Shown: positions 7,102-14,084, counted from the first letter of the stretch. The stretch is DNA of 15,902 nt from an uncultured Eubacteriales bacterium (GCA_900545455.1 UQZF01000044.1:1-15902); one strand, 5' to 3'. Notes: generated by a model not told the origin, from the sequence alone. Numbers and translations are program-made.

Positions 7102-8142
7102 TCATTCATCAATTTCAGGAAGATGTTCGCGAATATACTTTGCACGAAGCACGTCGACCTCCTCAACAGACATTGCCTTTTCCTTGCAGTCATTAAACTG
7201 AAGTGTTCTCGGCTGAATTGCAAGCATCATCGAATATGCCGAAAAATCATCCGCATCCTTGAACTTAATTGTGCCAAGACATAACCCAAGGCGTATCTCC
7301 GACAAGAGTACCATCGCATTCTTTAAGTTAAGGCATCTTGAATACTTTAACACACCATAAGATTTATATGCCTCATCCTCGGCTCTTATTCTCCCTGCCT
7401 CAAGATAATCCTTTCTCAGAGTGCGCTCCTGTCTTACAATCTGCTGCACAACGCTGTCAAGATTGTGAATGATATCTTCCTCCGACTGCCCCAAGGTGCG
7501 CTGGTTGGAAAATTGATATACATCGCCCATTCCGTTCATGCCCTCACCGAAGCACGCCGACATGCGCACTCCGAAGCGCCCGAGTTCGTTTGCAAGCATC
7601 TGCAGTTTCTTGGTGTTTGCAAGCACAGGAAGATGCAGTCTGTACGCAGCTCTCATTCCCGTTCCCACATTGGTCGGATACGTTGTATGATAGCCGTACT
7701 TTTCACTGAAAGCGTAATTAAAATGCTCCTCCAAAAAGTCATCGTACATATTCGCCGACTTGAGACACGCATCCATATCCATTCCGGATATCATCGCCTG
7801 TATTCGTATATGATCCTCGCTGTTGACCATAATTGACAGTCCGCCGTCATGTGACAGAGCCGCGGCTCCATCCTTACGTCCTGCCATATATCTGTTAATC
7901 TCCTGCTGTTCGTACAGGCATTGACGCTGGTTGTCTCCAATTCCGTTCATGCGTTTAAGTTCAAATCCATCCGCAAACTCGCTGTCGCTTATACATTCAA
8001 ACACCCTGTCGACAAGATTCTTTCCCTCTTCAGCCGTTATCTTTGTTGAAAAAGGATATTCTGTCGTATTTCTTGCAAGACGTACTCTGCTTGACAAGAC
8101 GACATCCGAACTTTTCCCTGCCTTTTCATACCATTTATGCAT
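7102..8142 (-). CDS. mcsB: McsB protein-arginine kinase
   Basis: McsB phosphorylates arginines on proteins, marking them for ClpCP. The 346-residue product (ATG at 8142) has the phosphagen-kinase fold: SSRVRLARN (17-25) for nucleotide binding, NSEDHIRIQ (107-115) holding the likely catalytic acid, PTNVGTG (156-162) and SNQRTLG near 212. Two oddities stand out. The residue before PTNVGTG is Tyr155 (codon TAT), where McsB and phosphagen kinases usually have Cys. The first acid of the usual NEED motif is Ser. Start choice: the ATG at 8142 gives MHKWYE, lies 10 bases after GAGAGG and overlaps the mcsA stop by 8 bases. An ATG at 8148 and a TTG at 8160 are alternatives. Translational coupling to its activator McsA is likely. 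Confidence 0.95.
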   Translation of the reverse strand: MHKWYEKAGKSSDVVLSSRVRLARNTTEYPFSTKITAEEGKNLVDRVFECISDSEFADGFELKRMNGIGDNQRQCLYEQQEINRYMAGRKDGAAALSHDGGLSIMVNSEDHIRIQAMISGMDMDACLKSANMYDDFLEEHFNYAFSEKYGYHTTYPTNVGTGMRAAYRLHLPVLANTKKLQMLANELGRFGVRMSACFGEGMNGMGDVYQFSNQRTLGQSEEDIIHNLDSVVQQIVRQERTLRKDYLEAGRIRAEDEAYKSYGVLKYSRCLNLKNAMVLLSEIRLGLCLGTIKFKDADDFSAYSMMLAIQPRTLQFNDCKEKAMSVEEVDVLRAKYIREHLPEIDE

Positions 8143-8773
8143 TCTCATCCAACCTCTCAATCTGACTTCTTAAGTCCTTGATATGGTCGCGAAGTTTTGC
8201 AGCTTCCTCAAAATCTTCCTCAAGTACAGCCTGCTTAAGCCTCTTATCCATGACATCTATTTCATGCTCAAGCGACGCCCTCGTCGGTTTCTTCTCCTGC
8301 TTAGCCGAATTGTCCTCATTGTCGGAAGTCTCTGTCATCACCGCATCTTCATTTTCATATATATCTTCCGCATTCATACTTCTCATGGCTTTCATAAGTC
8401 TGTATGGTTTCTTGCCCTGATGGTTCACGCTTCCCTGTATCTTTTTGATGCTGTCATCAAGAAGCGGTCCGAACACATTGTAACACTCTGAGCATCCGAA
8501 CGCGCTGTTCTTTATGAACTCTCCATAGCTCAAATGGCATCCCGGACACACAACATGTGTCTTAGGGTCATCCTGCTCACCGCCGATAGGCATGCCGAGA
8601 AGTCCTGATAAAAGCTGTCCCAGTCTTCCGTCTCCATCGAGCAGGTTGGTATAATAACTGATATCCGTCTTGGCTGCACATTCGCTGCAAAGATGATGTT
8701 CTGTCTTATTACCGTTGACAACCTCCGAATAGTGGAAGGTCGCCTCATTTTCTCCACAAATCTCACATAACAT
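8135..8773 (-). CDS. mcsA: McsA, zinc-binding activator of McsB
   Basis: McsA binds and activates the arginine kinase McsB. The 212-residue protein carries four CxxC pairs: C3/C6 and C29/C32 in the N-terminal finger, C76/C79 and C94/C97 in the second. These are followed by a linker with the HQGKKP motif near residue 118, an acidic stretch (about 135-160) and a UVR coiled coil (about 167-205) like those of UvrB, UvrC and ClpC. Length is slightly above the usual 180 or so because of the acidic linker. GGGGAGG lies nine bases before the ATG, inside the end of the upstream GntR gene whose stop is only four bases away, and the 3' end overlaps mcsB. The three genes are clearly one operon. Confidence 0.95.
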   Translation of the reverse strand: MLCEICGENEATFHYSEVVNGNKTEHHLCSECAAKTDISYYTNLLDGDGRLGQLLSGLLGMPIGGEQDDPKTHVVCPGCHLSYGEFIKNSAFGCSECYNVFGPLLDDSIKKIQGSVNHQGKKPYRLMKAMRSMNAEDIYENEDAVMTETSDNEDNSAKQEKKPTRASLEHEIDVMDKRLKQAVLEEDFEEAAKLRDHIKDLRSQIERLDENA

Positions 8774-8777
8774 TCGA

Positions 8778-9161
8778 TTAGTCCTCCCCTATATATTCAC
8801 TTATTATTTCATCAACCAGAGTATGAATCTCCTCCGGCGACAAATTTTTACATAATGCCTTTGCAACAATAACACGCATATCATCGGTAAGCTCCTGCAT
8901 GGCACGTATTTTATCGACATCCACGGCAATCACAGCACCTCTTCTTCTGTCAAGCTTAATAAAGCCCTCCTCACGAAGCACCGAATACGCCTTGTTGACT
9001 GTGTGCATGTTAACACCCACGACTTCAGCGAGCTGTCTCACCGACGGAAGTATATCGCCCTCATGCATCTCATCCATGGCAATACAGGTAATTATCTGAT
9101 TGCATAGCTGCACATATATAGCCTCATCACTGTTAAAATCAATCGTAAATACCATAGCCAT
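8778..9161 (-). CDS. GntR-family regulator, YtrA type, in the ctsR position
   Basis: The 127-residue protein has an N-terminal winged helix (about 10-78) with GDILPSVRQLAEVVGVNMHT (35-54), the GntR recognition region, and a basic wing DRRRG (71-75). Only about 50 residues of helix follow, which is the size of the YtrA subgroup and too short for a ligand-binding FadR or HutC domain. GGAGG precedes two close in-frame ATGs (9161 and 9155), and either could be used. Its stop is four bases before mcsA, so it is the first gene of the mcsA-mcsB-clpC operon, the place normally held by the repressor CtsR, which belongs to a different family. Two inverted repeats in its promoter suggest autoregulation. 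The inferred role is repression of this operon in response to an unknown signal. Confidence 0.9.
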   Translation of the reverse strand: MAMVFTIDFNSDEAIYVQLCNQIITCIAMDEMHEGDILPSVRQLAEVVGVNMHTVNKAYSVLREEGFIKLDRRRGAVIAVDVDKIRAMQELTDDMRVIVAKALCKNLSPEEIHTLVDEIISEYIGED

Positions 9162-9180
9162 AATTCCTCCGATACGTCAT

Positions 9181-9201
9181 TGTTATAGTAAGAATATAAC
9201 A
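9181..9201. promoter_or_regulatory. Inverted-repeat operator candidate over the -10 box
   Basis: TGTTATA (9181-9187) and TATAACA (9195-9201) are perfect 7-base arms around a 7-base centre. The repeat covers the -10 box at 9193-9198 and the expected transcription start, the best place for a repressor. The two-fold symmetry fits a GntR-family dimer, and the gene directly downstream encodes one, so autorepression is the simplest reading. Binding itself is inferred. Confidence 0.6.
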
Positions 9202-9221
9202 GATGTATTGGAGAAATACAA
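9193..9221 (-). promoter_or_regulatory. Promoter of the GntR-mcsA-mcsB-clpC operon
   Basis: On the minus strand TTGTAT (9216-9221, 4/6) is followed by a 17-base spacer and TATATT (9193-9198, 5/6) with an extended TG motif just before it. It lies about 30 bases before the GntR start codon and just downstream of the purD terminator, so the clp operon has its own transcript. No tandem GGTCAAA heptads of the CtsR type are present in this interval. Confidence 0.65.
9204..9220. promoter_or_regulatory. Second inverted repeat between -35 and -10
   Basis: TGTATT (9204-9209) and AATACA (9215-9220) are 6-base arms around GGAGA. The repeat fills the promoter spacer, overlaps the -35 box and is two bases from the 9181-9201 repeat. 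The half-sites (TGTATT, TGTTATA) resemble each other, so the pair may be a tandem operator for the same regulator. Confidence 0.45.
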
Positions 9222-9252
9222 TTAATTTTTTATAAAATAAGATGCAGTCATG

Positions 9253-9297
9253 AAAAATAAAATGCGACAAAAGGCTTTATTTCCTTCTGTCGCATTT
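9253..9297 (-). terminator. Rho-independent terminator of the pur operon
   Basis: On the minus strand AAATGCGACAGAAGG (9283-9297) pairs with CCTTTTGTCGCATTT (9260-9274) over 15 bases with one G-U wobble and an 8-base loop, followed by TTATTTTT. It lies 33 bases after the purD stop and separates the nucleotide genes from the clp operon. Confidence 0.88.
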
Positions 9298-9330
9298 GCT
9301 TGTAATTTTTAAGTCTCCGCTTCGGCTGTA

Positions 9331-10602
9331 TTAAGCCTCATCAATCGCTTTTCCGATGTCGTGTCTCATGTACTTGTTCTCAAATGAAACCCACTCGGTT
9401 GCCTTATAGGCGTTGGCTCTGGCGGTCTTTAAGTCCGCACCTGTCGCAGTAACACCAAGCACTCTTCCGCCGTTGGTCACGAAACCCTCATCGGTGAGCT
9501 TGGTTCCCGCGTGGAAGCAGTAGTAGCCCGGATTGTTATCGAACGCCTCAAGTCCCGTGATCAGCTTGCCCTTCTCATACTTCTCAGGATAACCGTCGGA
9601 TGCAAGAACTACACATACCGCAGCGTTGTCCTCGAACTCGAGCTCAATCTTATCGAGCGTTCCGTCAATACATGCCTCGAACACGTCGATGATGTCATTC
9701 TTCATTCTCGGAAGGACAACCTGTGTCTCAGGATCGCCGAAACGTGCATTGTACTCGAGCACGCGAGGTCCCTTCGGTGTGAGCATGAGTCCAAAGAAGA
9801 TAATTCCCTTGAACTCTCTTCCTTCAGCCTTCATCGCGTCTACCGTAGCCTGATATATGTACTTCTTACAGAACTCATCAACCTCAGGTGTATAGAAAGG
9901 ACTCGGCGAGAATGTTCCCATTCCACCCGTGTTAAGTCCCTTGTCGCCGTCCTTGGCGCGCTTGTGATCCTGTGCCGATGTCATAATCTTGATTGTATGT
10001 CCGTCCACAAACGAGAGAACAGATACCTCCCGTCCGGTCATGAACTCTTCAATGACTATTCTGTCACCCGCCGAGCCGAACTGCTTGTCAAGCATGAGTG
10101 TCTTGACGCCGTCCTTGGCTTCCTCCTTGGTATTGCAGATAAGCACACCCTTTCCGAGTGCAAGTCCATCTGCCTTGAGAACCGTAGGGTACTCTGCATT
10201 CTCAAGATACTCAAGTGCTGCCTCAGGGCTGTTAAAGGTCTCATATCCGGCCGTAGGAATATTATACTTCTTCATAAGATCCTTTGAAAAAGCCTTGGAG
10301 CCCTCAAGAATCGCCGCATTCTTTCTTGGACCGAACACACGAAGCCCTTCTGCCTCAAATGTATCAACAATTCCGCCTACAAGCGGATCGTCCATTCCGA
10401 TAATTGTAAGGTCAATCTTCTGTTCCTTTGCAAATGAAGCAAGTTTTTCAAACTCCATAGCCGCGATAGGTACACACTCAGCTATCTGACCGATTCCCGC
10501 ATTTCCCGGAGCACAGTATATCTTGTCAACTCTCTTACTCTGTGCACACTTCCATGCAATAGCATGCTCTCTTCCGCCGCTTCCAACAATAAGAATTCTC
10601 AT
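9331..10602 (-). CDS. purD: Phosphoribosylamine-glycine ligase
   Basis: PurD joins 5-phosphoribosylamine and glycine with ATP to make GAR, the second step of purine synthesis. The 423-residue protein starts MRILIVGSGGREHAIAW, the family's N-terminal signature. It has the ATP-grasp nucleotide motif GLALGKGVLIC (about 145-155), GGMGTFSP (about 225-232) and the metal-binding EYNARFGDPETQ (about 280-291). I chose the ATG at 10602, with AAAGGA six bases upstream. Eight further in-frame residues upstream overlap the purN stop and are unlike the family. It lies 13 bases after purN and is the last gene before the terminator at 9253-9297. Confidence 0.98.
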   Translation of the reverse strand: MRILIVGSGGREHAIAWKCAQSKRVDKIYCAPGNAGIGQIAECVPIAAMEFEKLASFAKEQKIDLTIIGMDDPLVGGIVDTFEAEGLRVFGPRKNAAILEGSKAFSKDLMKKYNIPTAGYETFNSPEAALEYLENAEYPTVLKADGLALGKGVLICNTKEEAKDGVKTLMLDKQFGSAGDRIVIEEFMTGREVSVLSFVDGHTIKIMTSAQDHKRAKDGDKGLNTGGMGTFSPSPFYTPEVDEFCKKYIYQATVDAMKAEGREFKGIIFFGLMLTPKGPRVLEYNARFGDPETQVVLPRMKNDIIDVFEACIDGTLDKIELEFEDNAAVCVVLASDGYPEKYEKGKLITGLEAFDNNPGYYCFHAGTKLTDEGFVTNGGRVLGVTATGADLKTARANAYKATEWVSFENKYMRHDIGKAIDEA

Positions 10603-10615
10603 AGCCGTTCCTTTC

Positions 10616-11242
10616 TCACTCTTCAATTATAGTCTTGCCGTCGACAACCTTAACCTTGCCCCGTGCTATAAGGTCAATGGCATGTGGAAGAATCACCCAC
10701 TCCGCCTGCTCCATAACACGTTTCTGAAGTGTCTCCGGTGTGTCATCCTGTTCTATCATAACAGGCTTCTGCAAAATAATAGGCCCCGTATCCGTTCCAT
10801 CGTCCACGAAATGTACCGTCGCACCTGTCACTTTCACGCCTCTGTTCAAGGCCGCCTCATGTACATGCAGTCCGTAATGCCCCTTTCCGCAGAAAGACGG
10901 AATAAGCGATGGATGTATATTGATTATTCTGTTGTTGTAAGCCTTAACCATAATATCAGGTATGGCAACAAGGAAGCCGGCAAGCACAATGAGGTCAACA
11001 TTATAAGAATCAACCGCAGCAAGAAGTGCCTTGTGAAATTCTTCCCTGTCCCCAAAGCTCTTAGGCGAGATGCACTCCGCCGGAATATTATTGTTCTTAG
11101 CTCTCTCAAGAGCATAGGCCTTGCGGTTATTGCTTATGACAACCGCTATCTCGGTGTTGTGTATCTCACCCGACGCTATCTTATCGATAATAGCCTGAAG
11201 GTTTGTTCCTCCTCCGGAGACAAGTACCGCAATCCTTAACAT
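10616..11242 (-). CDS. purN: Phosphoribosylglycinamide formyltransferase (folate type)
   Basis: PurN transfers a formyl group from 10-formyltetrahydrofolate to GAR. The 208-residue sequence has the phosphate-binding VLVSGGGTNLQAI (7-19), the catalytic NIHPSLIPSF with Asn108 and His110, and HFVDDGTDTGP (144-154) with the catalytic Asp probably at 148. Length fits the family. The ATG overlaps the purM stop by seven bases (ATGTTAA), with GGGAG seven bases upstream inside purM, so translation is probably coupled. Confidence 0.97.
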   Translation of the reverse strand: MLRIAVLVSGGGTNLQAIIDKIASGEIHNTEIAVVISNNRKAYALERAKNNNIPAECISPKSFGDREEFHKALLAAVDSYNVDLIVLAGFLVAIPDIMVKAYNNRIINIHPSLIPSFCGKGHYGLHVHEAALNRGVKVTGATVHFVDDGTDTGPIILQKPVMIEQDDTPETLQKRVMEQAEWVILPHAIDLIARGKVKVVDGKTIIEE

Positions 11243-12267
11243 ACGGTAACTCCCTTCTCGCCCGCAACAGCCTTGCCGATGATAAATGCTTTCTCGCCTG
11301 TCTCATTGATTGCAGCTATCGTCTTGTCCGCATCAGCAGGATCAACTGCAAGTACCATTCCCACACCCATATTAAAGGTGTTGTACATCATATGCTCATC
11401 AATCTGCCCCTCTCTTGCAAGCATCTTAAAGATTGCAGGAACCTCGTAGCTGTCCTTTTTAACCTCAGCTCTGATGCCCTCAGGAAGCATTCTCGGGATA
11501 TTCTCGTAGAAGCCGCCTCCCGTAATATGGCTGCAGCCCTTAATTCTAACGCCTGCCTTCTTAACGGACTTAAGTGCCTTTACATAGATTCTTGTAGGCT
11601 CAAGAAGTGCCTCACCGAGAGTCTTTCCGAGCTCATCATAATATGTATTGAGTCCTTCCTTGGTGAGCTTGCTCTCAAATACCTTGCGGACAAGAGAGAA
11701 TCCGTTGGAGTGAACACCTGAGGAAGCGATAGCAACAAGTGTATCGCCGTCCTTAATGCTCTCGCCCGTAATCATATCCTTGCGGTCAATTACGCCCACA
11801 GAAAAGCCTGCCAAATCGTAGTCTTCTTCCGGCATAAGTCCCGGATGCTCAGCTGTCTCGCCACCGATAAGCGCACACTCAGACATTTTACATCCTTCAG
11901 CAACTCCCTTAACAATCATAGCGATTTTTTCCGGATAATTCTTACCACAGGCAATATAATCTAAAAAGAATAATGGCTCACCACCTGCGCATGCAACATC
12001 ATTCACGCACATGGCAACCGCATCAATACCGATTGTGTCATGCTTATCCATGATGATGGCAAGCTTAACCTTGGTACCGCATCCGTCTGTTCCCGATAAT
12101 AAAACAGGATCTTCCATATCCTTAATTGCCTTCAGTGAAAATGCACCCGAGAAACCTCCGAGACCTCCAAGCACCTCCGGTCTCATTGTTCCCTTTACAT
12201 ACTCTTTCATAAGCTCAACTGACTTGTATCCTGCCTCAATATCAACTCCGGCCTTCTTGTAATCCAT
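11236..12267 (-). CDS. purM: AIR synthetase
   Basis: PurM closes the imidazole ring, converting FGAM to AIR with ATP. The 343-residue protein starts MDYKKAGVDIEAGYKSVELM and carries LLSGTDGCGTKVKLA (56-70), the conserved DAVAMCVNDVACAGGEPLFF segment (about 82-101), GGETAEHPG and HITGGGFYENIPRMLP, all PurM hallmarks. The ATG at 12267 is supported by GGAGG eight bases upstream; a TTG five codons earlier has no support. It lies 29 bases after purE and overlaps purN. Confidence 0.98.
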   Translation of the reverse strand: MDYKKAGVDIEAGYKSVELMKEYVKGTMRPEVLGGLGGFSGAFSLKAIKDMEDPVLLSGTDGCGTKVKLAIIMDKHDTIGIDAVAMCVNDVACAGGEPLFFLDYIACGKNYPEKIAMIVKGVAEGCKMSECALIGGETAEHPGLMPEEDYDLAGFSVGVIDRKDMITGESIKDGDTLVAIASSGVHSNGFSLVRKVFESKLTKEGLNTYYDELGKTLGEALLEPTRIYVKALKSVKKAGVRIKGCSHITGGGFYENIPRMLPEGIRAEVKKDSYEVPAIFKMLAREGQIDEHMMYNTFNMGVGMVLAVDPADADKTIAAINETGEKAFIIGKAVAGEKGVTVC

Positions 12268-12296
12268 TTTTCTTTCCTCCAAATATGTGATGTTCT

Positions 12297-12803
12297 TTAA
12301 GCGTTGTATCCCTTATAACCTGTCTTCTCAATTTTTTCCTTCTTAGCCATTACTCCGGCTTTTAAGTCCTCCTTGTAAGCCTTGAGCTTGTCAAGAAGCT
12401 CCGCATCTGATGTCGCAAGTATCTTTGCTGCAAGAATACCCGCATTGGCACCGCCGTCGATGGCAACAGTAGCCACAGGAATACCACTTGGCATCTGAAC
12501 TATTGAATAGAGTGAATCGACACCTCCTAGTGACTTGGTGTGAATAGGTACACCGATTACCGGAAGCGGGAATATAGCCGCACACATTCCCGGAAGATGT
12601 GCCGCACCGCCTGCACCTGCAATAATACACTTGATACCCTTCTCCTCTGCCTTGGAAGCATAGTCAAAGAATACGTCCGGCATTCTGTGTGCCGAAATAA
12701 TCGTAATCTCATAATCGATTCCGAATTTTTCAAGCATCTCTGCCGCTTTGCTCATAACCGGAAGGTCTGAGTCACTGCCCATTACAATACCAACTTTAGC
12801 CAT
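12297..12803 (-). CDS. purE: N5-CAIR mutase, PurE class I type
   Basis: PurE makes CAIR in the purine pathway. The 168-residue protein has GSDSDLPVMSKAAEML (9-24), the SAHRMPD loop with the active-site His, and AGAGGAAHLPGM, then VDSLYSIVQMPSGIPV and NAGILAAKIL. These match class I bacterial PurE, which rearranges N5-CAIR supplied by PurK, more than class II enzymes that use CO2 directly. No purK is in this window. AAGGAG lies seven bases before the ATG. It follows the DUF6142-like gene by 31 bases and leads the purE-M-N-D block. Confidence 0.96.
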   Translation of the reverse strand: MAKVGIVMGSDSDLPVMSKAAEMLEKFGIDYEITIISAHRMPDVFFDYASKAEEKGIKCIIAGAGGAAHLPGMCAAIFPLPVIGVPIHTKSLGGVDSLYSIVQMPSGIPVATVAIDGGANAGILAAKILATSDAELLDKLKAYKEDLKAGVMAKKEKIEKTGYKGYNA

Positions 12804-12834
12804 TGTAGCTCTCCTTTATTTTGCAAAATTTTTA

Positions 12835-13149
12835 TTACAAACCAACCAAAATAAATAATATCAGTATCACAACTATTATGCCGTTCACAAATGTACCGAA
12901 AAACGATGCTCCGTAACGCTTATCAGGTTCCTTATAGCTGAACAGTCCGAAAACCAAACCGAAAACAGCAAGAATCAGAGCGAGAAATCCATATGCTCCC
13001 ACCTGCTGCGAACCTTCGCCGCGGGCTCTGAATGATAATGATACACTGTATCCGAGCACAATAAGTGATATTATGGCAAGTGCCGACGACAGCACCCCGC
13101 CAATCGTATATTCCTTGTCAGAAAAACGCAGTCTTGTCTTTTTAAACAT
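12835..13149 (-). CDS. Small three-span membrane protein, DUF6142-like
   Basis: The 104-residue protein starts with a basic segment (MFKKTRLRFSDKEY) and then has three hydrophobic spans at about 16-37, 49-68 and 83-104, the last running to the C terminus. A short acidic and basic loop (YKEPDKRYG) lies between spans two and three. It resembles what I recall as DUF6142, a small membrane family of Lachnospiraceae, but I cannot confirm this without a search. The start has only a weak GGTGA site, 12 bases after the preceding 50-codon gene, so coupling to that gene is likely. Its placement between pyrE and purE suggests co-expression with nucleotide synthesis. No function is known to me. Confidence 0.75.
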   Translation of the reverse strand: MFKKTRLRFSDKEYTIGGVLSSALAIISLIVLGYSVSLSFRARGEGSQQVGAYGFLALILAVFGLVFGLFSYKEPDKRYGASFFGTFVNGIIVVILILFILVGL

Positions 13150-13161
13150 AATTCACCAATT

Positions 13162-13314
13162 CTAGAAAAGAGTCTCCGACTTAGCCGCAAGCAGTCTTGC
13201 TCCGGAAACAATCATAAGAATACCGCACACCACCCCGGCAACAACCGTGATTATGCCTGTTGTAATTGCAGCAGCTCCCGAACCCTTAACTCTTTTATAA
13301 AGTTTCTCATTCAT
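13162..13314 (-). CDS. 50-residue single-span membrane peptide
   Basis: This short frame starts ATG AAT GAG and encodes MNEKLYKRVKGSG, then one strong hydrophobic span (about 15-42, rich in Ile, Val, Ala and Gly), then a short tail AAKSETLF before TAG. Support for its being real: a strong GGAGGG site six bases before the ATG, 15 bases between the pyrE stop and its start, 12 bases between its stop and the next gene, and a basic N terminus that fits the positive-inside rule. Without it the gap between pyrE and the next gene would be 180 bases in an otherwise tightly packed operon. Its function is unknown. It may partner the adjacent three-span membrane protein. Confidence 0.75.
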   Translation of the reverse strand: MNEKLYKRVKGSGAAAITTGIITVVAGVVCGILMIVSGARLLAAKSETLF

Positions 13315-13329
13315 ATCAATCCCTCCACG

Positions 13330-14004
13330 CTATTTTACACCGTAAGTATCATAATATGCATCTATTCTTGACTTTATCTCATCGTCAATCACGACTTTTC
13401 CCTTGTATGGTCTGTTGTATAAGTATTCCACAACCTCAGCCATTGATACAATGGCATTGGCATCAAATCCGTACTTCTCCTTAATCTCAACAAGTGCACT
13501 CTTATCTCCCTTGCCTCTCTCCATTCTGTTGAGAGAAACCATGAGTCCGAGAATCTCAACATTTCCCTGCTCCATGATAATAGGGAACGTCTCCTCAATT
13601 GACTTGCCGGATGTAGTTACATCCTCTATTATAACTACCTTATCGCCGTCCTTAATCGGACTTCCGAGAAGAATTCCCGTATCGCCGTGATCCTTAATCT
13701 CCTTACGGTTAGAGCAGTACTTGATATCCTTGCCATATAACTTAGCAAACGCTATTGTTGTTGCAACGCTTAAAGGTATTCCCTTATACGCCGGTCCAAA
13801 GAGGACATCGAAATCCGTTCCATAATTATCATGTATTGCCTTGGCATAATACTCACCCAGCTTCATGAGCTGTGTACCTGTCACATAACCTCCGGCATTC
13901 ATAAAAAACGGGGACTTTCTTCCGCTCTTAAGTGTAAAATCGCCAAAGCGAAGTACACCGCTGTCCACCATAAAACCGATAAACTCTTCCTTGTACTGTT
14001 CCAT
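13330..14004 (-). CDS. pyrE: Orotate phosphoribosyltransferase
   Basis: PyrE joins orotate and PRPP to make OMP, the fifth step of UMP synthesis. The 224-residue protein has the orotate-side FTLKSGRKSPFFMN (23-36), a mobile-loop motif KDHG (104-107) and the PRPP-binding VVIIEDVTTSGKS (123-135). AAGGAG lies seven bases before the ATG. A strong promoter candidate at 14052-14080 lies upstream, so pyrE seems to be the first gene of the pyrE to purD transcript. No pyrF is adjacent. Confidence 0.97.
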   Translation of the reverse strand: MEQYKEEFIGFMVDSGVLRFGDFTLKSGRKSPFFMNAGGYVTGTQLMKLGEYYAKAIHDNYGTDFDVLFGPAYKGIPLSVATTIAFAKLYGKDIKYCSNRKEIKDHGDTGILLGSPIKDGDKVVIIEDVTTSGKSIEETFPIIMEQGNVEILGLMVSLNRMERGKGDKSALVEIKEKYGFDANAIVSMAEVVEYLYNRPYKGKVVIDDEIKSRIDAYYDTYGVK

Positions 14005-14051
14005 ACGAGTTCTCCTTTATGCTTTTATTTTAAATAAACACTATCTAATTG

Positions 14052-14080
14052 ATTGTAACACACACATTCTGCATTTTCAA
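14052..14080 (-). promoter_or_regulatory. Promoter of the pyrE-pur operon
   Basis: On the minus strand TTGAAA (14075-14080, 5/6) is followed by a 17-base spacer and TACAAT (14052-14057, 5/6) with an extended TG just before it. The start would be near 14045, giving a leader of about 40 AT-rich bases. This is too short for a purine riboswitch or a PyrR attenuator, and none is seen. Confidence 0.75.
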
Positions 14081-14084
14081 TCAC

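Noticed and set aside
9317..9325. Short CCG-ctt-CGG hairpin just after purD
   Set aside because: The stem is only three base pairs. The real terminator is the 15-bp stem at 9260-9297.
9162..9330. CtsR-type tandem GGTCAAA heptads before the clp operon
   Set aside because: None are present in this interval. The dyads found there have a different sequence and symmetry.
9511..10287. A 258-codon open frame on the plus strand opposite purD
   Set aside because: It is antisense to a clear purD, has no ribosome binding site or recognisable domain, and its composition mirrors the codons of the opposite strand.
10523..11239. A 238-codon plus-strand frame opposite purN
   Set aside because: It is a shadow of purN and the start of purD with no independent support.
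14005..14051. Purine riboswitch or PyrR attenuator in the pyrE leader
   Set aside because: The leader is only about 40 bases, AT-rich, and has no PyrR-type hairpin or aptamer-like fold.
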